This document shows, one piece after another, positions 57,978-64,000 of a stretch of 64,000 bases of DNA (the stretch's first letter is position 1; every line of letters starts with the position of its first letter). Origin of the DNA: Bryoerythrophyllum caledonicum (Eukaryota; Streptophyta; Bryopsida; Pottiales; Pottiaceae); NCBI GenBank assembly GCA_963971425.1, contig OZ020519.1, forward strand, positions 23,104,786-23,168,785, read 5' to 3'. The notes beneath the pieces are model-generated. The model ran no database searches and was not told where the DNA came from. It saw only the letters and a list, made by a program, of their open reading frames with translations. A program made the position numbers and the translations under genes.

Positions 57978-60880
57978 ATGGCTAAGAAAATGACGATGGT
58001 GCAAAGATTTAGGAGGACGACGGTGCTGGAATCCTATTTCTGCAGCAGTTGGAATTTGAATGATGGATCGCCAATCCTCCTCCCTGAACCTACAGTGAAG
58101 CGGCCGAAGACGACCTCCTACAACTATAGAGGAGGTGACATTGCAGAGAGCTTAGCAGGGGAGTCTCGGACTCAAGTTCGTGCAAACCCGGCCGTTAAGC
58201 TCATCTGCCCTGCCGAATTGGAAACATTTCCTGAGATCTCAGCTTCCAAAGGAAACAACGTGGTCGAGGTCATAGACGCCAAGCAAGCTAATGCGGATGT
58301 GAAGGAAGCGAAGCGATTGAACCAGAAGAGCTATGATGTGTCGTTGAAGTGCCAAGATTTGTGGACGGTGGAGCATCCGTGGGCCGAAATGATCCGCAGG
58401 GCGTCCGACACTAAGATTGATAGAGTCAGGTGTCGGATCTACAGTGCTGTCAAAGACAACCCTTTTACAATGGGTGCCAAGACCGACACGCTTGAGAAGC
58501 ATGTCGGCAAATAGATTGCTGACCGAGATCTTCCGCATCTGGGGAAGAAGAAAGGCGACGTCTACTACTCCAAAGGCTGTCGCCATGCCATCAACGCAAG
58601 GCACCAGAAGGCCCACATGTTGAACCACCCAACTGTTGCAGAACAAGTGAATGCTGACCTACGAGGAGACAAAGCGAGGAAGATACAAGAGTTTGCTACA
58701 GTTTTCCACCTGCTACAAATTGGTCGTCTCATGCTTGAATATGAGAGCATGCGGGAGCTGATGATGTTCGTGAAGATGCCACATTTGAGTAGGAAGCACT
58801 AGAGTGATTCGGCTGGTTGGACGATGGCTGAATATGTGCACAAGGAATTGTCTCTAAGACGAAGGAGCACATGCAAACTTGCTCATATTTTGCTATTACG
58901 TGTGATGAGGTCACTACTGTAGATAATTTTTCATGGATTTCTATTCACGCCTATGTTGTGCATGATTTTGCTAGGGTTTCGATGCTGCTGACCTTGGAGC
59001 GGATTAAGGAGAGGGCAATGGCTTCAAAGTTGGCTATCTGCATCATGGACGCGATCTTGGGCAAGGGCGGCATAACATACAAAGACATGCGAGAGAAGTG
59101 GGTCTCTTTTGGAGCGGACAACGCTGTTGTGTTTCAGGTCTGTCATTGCACCTAGTTTGCTTTGCATCTTCTGTGTTTTAGATCTATGTGTTTAGGATAT
59201 GTTGGTTTTTGAATCTAATGAGAGGTCAACGCTATGAGCAGAGGTCCAGAGGAGGTGTAACTAAGATTTTGCAAGATCGTGTAGCGCCTCACATGGAAGG
59301 CGTTCATTGCTTTAGTCATTGAACTAATTTGGCTGTGGAAACCCTCTCACACTTGCCTGTGATTGTGAAGATAGAAACCTTGTTGCAAACTTTGCATGCG
59401 TACTTCAACGCAAGTCCAAAGCGCCATCTAGAGTTTATCAAACTAGTTGAGATCATGCAAACAAAGGGTCTGAAACTGTTGTCTCAAGTAGGCTTCATCA
59501 CATGTACCTTGTAACCTTCCTTCACTGTGCCCGATGCAAATCAATTCTTGTGCATGTTATCAAATCTCTATCCCTGTCAATTGTTGTTGTTTGACGCATC
59601 TTTGAATGCCCCACTTGTTTGAGGTTGCTATACATAGTTGTTATTCTGTGATGATCAGGTGAAAACAAGGTGGTTAAGCATGTTGTTCCATTTGAGGAGG
59701 GTGATGGGCGAGTACAAGACTCTCATGGCAAAGATGGCGGAGGATCGACTTGACAAAGAATCAAAGACGCCAACAAGGAAGACAACAAGGAAGAACTTCA
59801 AATTGCTCTGTGATATCTTAGTCCCATAGGCATTGACTTGCTTTTTGCCGCTCTTAGAAACTATCCACGATTTGATCAAATTCTCCCAACAAAGAGACAT
59901 ATTCGTCAGTGATTATGTAGTTGCGGTCAAAGTGTGTCAAGCTTGTCTTTACAAGCTCTATTGTAATCCCAAAACGCAGTTTACTTCTGATGCCTTTTGT
60001 AAGTTCACAGATTTCCTAGGTGGGCAACATCATTGCATGTTGTGGACGTGGGCCTCTTCACGATTGGACTTGAACTGCACCGAGGTTGAACACATCAAGT
60101 TTACATGCGGAACTTATCCTTTGACGCTGTAACCGGCAATGTGTATGGTGTGGCGGAGGTTGTGACTTCTATTAACTCCACCGATGTCACCTCTTGCGTG
60201 AAGTCCCTCTGCATTGGTAGGTTTCGTGGTTTCCGCTAACTGACTTTAGTTTTGATCTGTTTTATTTGTAGTTATCATGTTCAACGTTCTATTATCTATG
60301 ATCTGGTCACTGTACAACTACAACAGATAAGCTTATTAAAGAGCTGACTGGCAAATTCCATGATTGCAATATTATGGACTCATTTGGTGTAGTATACCTC
60401 CAATATTGGCTACAGCCAAATGCTGATGCTCTTTTTGCCCGTCATTTCTCAGTAATCAAGTCGCATTTTTGTCGCAAACGTGTGATTGGAGAAGTAGTGA
60501 ACCCTCCCTTGCTAAGTGAGGAAAAGCTCAACCACCAATGTAGCAGGTCCACCATGAAGGCAAATGCTACAGAGGCCATGGAAAAACTCTTCCTTGTAAA
60601 TCCTTGGCCGCACCTATGGAGGAACATAGCAACCTCAACATGGCTAAAAGCAGCAATATCTGAATGGATAAAGGTGGCTGAGATTGATGTTGTCCAGGTG
60701 CTTGGATCCGTCAAAGACAAGCGCATCTTCTCTTTAGTTGCCTTCTTGAAGGGCAAGCTGAGAAACCGTTTGAATGAGCACCTTGAGTGTGTTGTTGGTG
60801 TATACTCTCAGAAGTATTTCACCTCGGACACTTTCCCCTTTGAGAAAGCATATGAGGCCTGGAGGATGGATGCGAAGTAG
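57978..60880 (+). pseudogene. hAT-superfamily transposase, intron-containing, broken
   Basis: ATG at 57,978 follows a splice acceptor. An N-terminal domain (HPWAEMIRRA...TLEKHVGK) is the likely BED-type finger region, though the zinc ligands are incomplete. The core has FAITCDEVTTVDNFSWISIHAYVV and WVSFGADNAVVFQ, then HCFSH/TNLAVETLS, PKRHLEF, VKTRWLSM, and the hAT dimerisation domain at the C-terminus (VVQVLGSVKDKRIF...LRNRLNEHLE). Introns 59,138-59,241, 59,488-59,658 and 60,217-60,326 are GT-AG and restore the frame. Damage: TAG at 58,512, 58,800 and 59,827, TGA at 59,320, frameshifts near 58,855 and 60,100. Full length would be near 750 residues. Element termini were not found. Confidence 0.82.
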
Positions 60881-61905
60881 AAGCTCGATTTCTGAACTTT
60901 CGCTGTGATTCTCAATGATATTCATGTCCCGCGGAGTCCACAGATTCGCCATTAGAGGTGCTTGTAATTTGGATCATGTTTTGTCTATACAGCTAGGATG
61001 CTCATTGGTAGGCTCACTGCATGCAAGCAAGTTTTTTTTCCTTTTTTGTTCTTGCATGAATCAACCATTTGCCTAGCTGTTTGATTTGGATTTCATGATT
61101 AGTGGGCAAATCTGTTGACGGTGAATGCTGGCTAAGAAAATCCGCCATTCTTGATGGCATGTAAGTATTGTGTCAAACTTCAAACCTTAATTCAATGGTT
61201 TTTGTTCTCTATGATTAAAATACTTGATGCATTTGTTTTCTAGAAGTAATTAATATATTCATTTTCTTGGACCTAAAATTATTCAGATATATTTTTAATG
61301 ATTTGATTCAAATTATGTTTTATTTGATATTTATATGGTTTTTTAATGATTGCAAATAGGATTTTGCCTTTTTACATTAGTTAACCTAGGCTTTAGGACA
61401 CTCATTGGATTTTTTTTGCCCATGCGTGATTTCCTATTCATTGTATCCAGATTTGCATCACTTCCATATTCATCACCATGCTAGCTTCTTAAGTAAGACA
61501 TCTCCAAGCCTTGCTCCATTCTTCTTGCTAAAGCTCGCGTTCCGAATCTACTTTGATCCCAAGAACTTGCTCCAACGTCAACCTCCGGCCTACAGCCAAA
61601 ACTAGGTGTGCATCCTCTTCCAATCCTTGCTTCTCTCACGGGGAATTTTTTTAATGTTTTTAAACCTGTATGAGTGAACATGTGTGCATGTAGGGGTGTT
61701 GCCACCTGTGAATTCATGGTTTCATGATTGTTTTTTATGTGGAATCCATGGCCGTCCCCGGCCACATGCCCGACCTCATTGAAGCAGCGATTTTATTTCC
61801 TATGACAATGGCGTCCACCACCAACCGCCACGAACTAGTTAGTTCTTGAAACTTCCCATTTTAATTTCTCCTTCAATTTTTCCTCTGAAGTAACTGAACC
61901 ACGCT
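60881..61905. other. Spacer between hAT relic and B3 gene relic
   Basis: AT-rich, with a T-rich run near 61,030. The ORF at 61,405-61,605 ends FDPKNLLQRQPPAYSQN but matches nothing known to me. The hAT 3' terminus presumably lies here. Confidence 0.4.
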
Positions 61906-62759
61906 GCAATTCTACAAGTGTTGCCCCCACATTTTGTGAAGGAACACTTGCATAGAATTCAGGCCGAAGTTGAGCTGTCCAGGTTTGAGGATCCACACCG
62001 CTTGAAGCTCGTCGTCGTGAAGAGAATTTAGGCAATAGCAACCGCTTGGTGAGCATCACAAGGTGGCGGCAATTCGTGACAGACAACGTGCTGACCTCCA
62101 GAGAGTTTATTTTCTTTGAAGTATTCCCGCTCCAACCAAATCTTTGTGAGCATATTCCCCTGCGATGAGGATTCATCAACAAAGTACAGTGAGAATTCGA
62201 TTGAGAAATCCATTGACTTGTGGAGCTCTGGCGATGAAACTCCTGCTGCTGTGGAATCCTTCTACGGAAATTTAGAGAAGACGTTATGCTCCTCACACAC
62301 TACAGCGTACAAGACAGCTAAGTTGGTCAGATTTCGGCTAGCCTCACTTCGAACTTCAGTGACCAGTCCACTTCAATTACATGTAATGAATGTGAAGTTT
62401 ATATGTTCACACTTCAAAGTTTGAGTTTCTGTAGTTCTAACATAATGTGTAAAAAATGGCAGGATGTTCCTGTAGCTTTTTGGAAGGTTCATGGAATGGA
62501 CCACTTAAAAGGGAAGGTCTACAAGCTAGTTGGTCCCTCTTCAACTGTGAATGTGAAGTCATCATCTTACACCAAGAAAATTTCAAACACAAATACACGT
62601 CACTTGCAGACAAGGTGGATCAAGTTTGTGTGGGAGAACTCCTTCAAGGCTCGAGACATGCTGCGCTTCACCATGACAACTCATGACACCTTTGTTGCCA
62701 CTCTTCTTGCCTCAATTTTCTATTGCAAGAATACTTTAAGACGTTTGTTTATCATATAG
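61906..62759 (+). pseudogene. B3-domain (REM-like) transcription factor remnant
   Basis: B3 domains are plant-specific DNA-binding folds. Two are readable. The first (61,906-62,150) begins LPPHFVKEHLHR and FEDPHRLKLVVV, then after a frame change continues SITRWRQFVTDNVLTSREFIFFEVF; a second change near 62,120 leads into IFVSIFPCDEDSS. The second (about 62,463-62,720) follows a possible intron (acceptor TGGCAG at 62,457-62,462): VPVAFWKVHGMDHLKGKVYKL, then TRWIKFVWENSFKARDMLRFTM and FVATLL. Paired B3 domains suit the REM type. At least two frameshifts indicate a pseudogene unless they are assembly errors. It lies 1.1 kb upstream of the PsbQ-type gene, same strand. Confidence 0.6.
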
Positions 62760-63075
62760 CCAATGAACTACTCAAAACTTTGGCAATTTTGTATTATTGG
62801 TGCCATTGTTAGAAAAACGTTATTCAGTAGGTGCCATATTTTAGAGACAAATGAAATCATGAATAGCTAGGGGTAGGGAAACTTTGCAGACACTACTCAC
62901 CAAATCTTGCATTCACACCCTGGTCTAGGATGCCAATTATAGCAATTGGTTGAAGCTACTGTAGCCATTTTAAAGTTTAAAAATATATATACTCGCCATG
63001 TCTTTGACTGTATTATTATGTGAATAGCCACACTTTAGACACTTCAAAATTCCTCAAAAAAAGGTTGTCTACGAT

Positions 63076-63165
63076 ACTAAGGTGATACCCATTGTGTCTA
63101 GATCATTGCGTTAAAGAAAAATAATTCTTTCAAGAAAGAGGTGCCGACAGTGACCACTAGGAACT
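63076..63165 (+). repeat. Short dispersed repeat shared with 2.4 kb
   Basis: 'ggtgatacccattgtgtc' and 'gaggtgccgacagtgacc' match 2,385-2,450. Confidence 0.65.
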
Positions 63166-63369
63166 GTAACTCAGATCATTGAAAAGCTCTCAAAACAATA
63201 AGTAGACGCACATGACGACCATATGGAGCTTCATCTTCCAGATATGGTCCCTAAAAGTCCGGTTTGGGCTCCTCATGCCCACACCACTTTCATGGTAAAA
63301 TCTAATATGGTTCCTAACCAAACCATTTGGTTACCCTCTCCTAACTTGCCTTTTTAACCATATTAATAC

Positions 63370-63497
63370 CACAACGATCCCATTGCGTTCCCGATGAGTT
63401 CCCATATTGTTCCCTAGAGTTCCATAGCGTGTTCCCAAGTGTGTCTCTAGCGTTCCCCATTGGTCCCAACTCGTTCCCCCATTCCCAAAGAGTTCCC
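63370..63497 (+). repeat. Degenerate GTTCCC tandem array
   Basis: About ten irregular 'gttccc(a/c)' units spaced 8-14 bp, in the distal upstream region of the PsbQ-type gene. Confidence 0.75.
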
Positions 63498-63736
63498 AAC
63501 GCATTTACACTTGCAACCAATTTATACTTTTAAAATTTCATCCAAATTTACCTATTGTTTAGCTGGGCCCACCACCAATCGTTGGCTCATCCGCACACAT
63601 GTGCGTGAGTGAGCTTAATCTCTGATCTGAAATGGAAAACGCAGGATAGAACATATGGAAAACCAATGAAACAAAATGCTCATATCGTGGATGGAGTCAA
63701 AAAATTCGGACAATCCATTCGGCCACACAATCCCCA

Positions 63737-63744
63737 CCTTATCC
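63737..63744 (-). promoter_or_regulatory. Possible GATA/I-box
   Basis: GGATAAGG on the minus strand, 128 bp upstream of the start codon. I-box/GATA elements are common in promoters of light-regulated photosynthesis genes. A single 8-bp match is weak evidence. Confidence 0.25.
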
Positions 63745-63871
63745 ACTCGGGGCAGCCTGCGCACTCCTGCCCGGCTCCAACTTAATACTGTCACGACCGT
63801 CGCGCTCAGGCATCGCCCGCACATTTTCACCTCTCGTAGCGAGCGCTGTGAGCACAACCTGAGACGCAGCC

Positions 63872-64000
63872 ATGGCCCACGCCGTCGCCTCCATGGCGGG
63901 TCTGTCGCAGAGCAGCCTGGCCGGATCTAAGATCGCCGTCAGCAGCACCAGCAATTCCGCGGCCCCGGCCAAGTGCACGCCCGTGCAGGTGCGCGCGTCG
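63872..64000 (+). CDS. PSBQ: PsbQ-type oxygen-evolving enhancer precursor, 5' end only
   Basis: PsbQ is a lumenal extrinsic subunit that stabilises the oxygen-evolving complex of photosystem II. The visible 43 codons start MAHAVASMAGLSQSSLAGSK and continue Ser/Ala/Thr-rich to VRAS at the window edge. This is a chloroplast transit peptide: no acidic residues, many Ser/Ala, a basic VRAS-type end. The opening closely resembles the MAQAMASMAGL start I remember for angiosperm PsbQ precursors. The ATG has a good context (gcagccATGG), and the codons are GC-rich like a real exon. The mature domain and lumenal signal lie beyond the window, so another nuclear-encoded chloroplast protein is possible. 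Confidence 0.6.
   Translation, partial: MAHAVASMAGLSQSSLAGSKIAVSSTSNSAAPAKCTPVQVRAS

Noticed and set aside
1..64000. CRISPR arrays, bacterial operons, rRNA or tRNA genes
   Set aside because: Introns, plant-type transposons and a chloroplast transit peptide indicate nuclear plant DNA. No regularly spaced array with conserved repeats and no rRNA was recognised. tRNAs were not found by eye, but a scan program would be needed to exclude them.

Overview
The window reads as repeat-rich nuclear DNA of a land plant or close streptophyte alga. The evidence is a partial photosystem II PsbQ-type precursor with a chloroplast transit peptide at the right edge, a B3-domain gene remnant, short spliceosomal introns (80-171 nt, GT-AG), and plant-type hAT, MULE, PIF/Harbinger-like and chromovirus elements. 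Two signs point away from flowering plants: the chromovirus chromodomain has the 'EENSWEP' form that I associate with fungal, vertebrate and bryophyte/lycophyte (Tcn1-like) chromoviruses, and the hAT and SWIM-type MULE proteins resemble families I recall from algae, mosses and lycophytes. Both are recall-based inference. The species cannot be named from this sequence alone.

Layout. 1-13.5 kb: AT-rich DNA with dispersed TIR elements, a GC-richer unrecognised coding-like stretch (7.6-8.8 kb) and a solo LTR (10,640-11,983). 13.6-22 kb: a LINE-like remnant split by a complete Ty3/gypsy chromovirus (14,260-19,431, TSD AAATA) and a pogo/mariner-like TIR element (19,639-21,219, TA target). 22-35 kb: more dispersed elements and two small GC-rich coding-like islands (24.5 and 33.5 kb). 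35.2-40.9 kb: a GC-rich MULE carrying an Ulp1-like protease gene facing a SWIM-type transposase gene, bracketed by a 56-bp duplication and strikingly rich in the 7-mer CCGATAA. 41-57 kb: nested MITEs, a 371-bp insertion with a 14-bp TSD, and an inverted MITE pair. 57.9-60.9 kb: a hAT transposase with three recognisable introns, plus the acceptor of a fourth in the 5' UTR. 61.9-62.8 kb: a frame-broken B3 gene. 63.9 kb to the end: the 5' end of the PsbQ-type gene.

Most of the window is transposon. The commonest component is a set of non-autonomous families, about 0.2 to 1 kb, whose ends read TTAA-CCC(C/T)TAAAG / CTTTAGGGG-TTAA. This fits TTAA-targeting piggyBac-like elements, which are not a typical part of the plant repertoire. 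They serve as hosts for later insertions, and their known sequence lets insertion boundaries be read exactly.

Coding relics in the MULE and hAT are interrupted by TAG and TGA, with no TAA inside an aligned frame. Nearly every site fits an ancestral CAG (Gln) or CGA (Arg), as expected from deamination of methylated cytosine in plant CHG and CG contexts. The only gene that looks functional, as far as it is visible, is the partial PsbQ-type gene.
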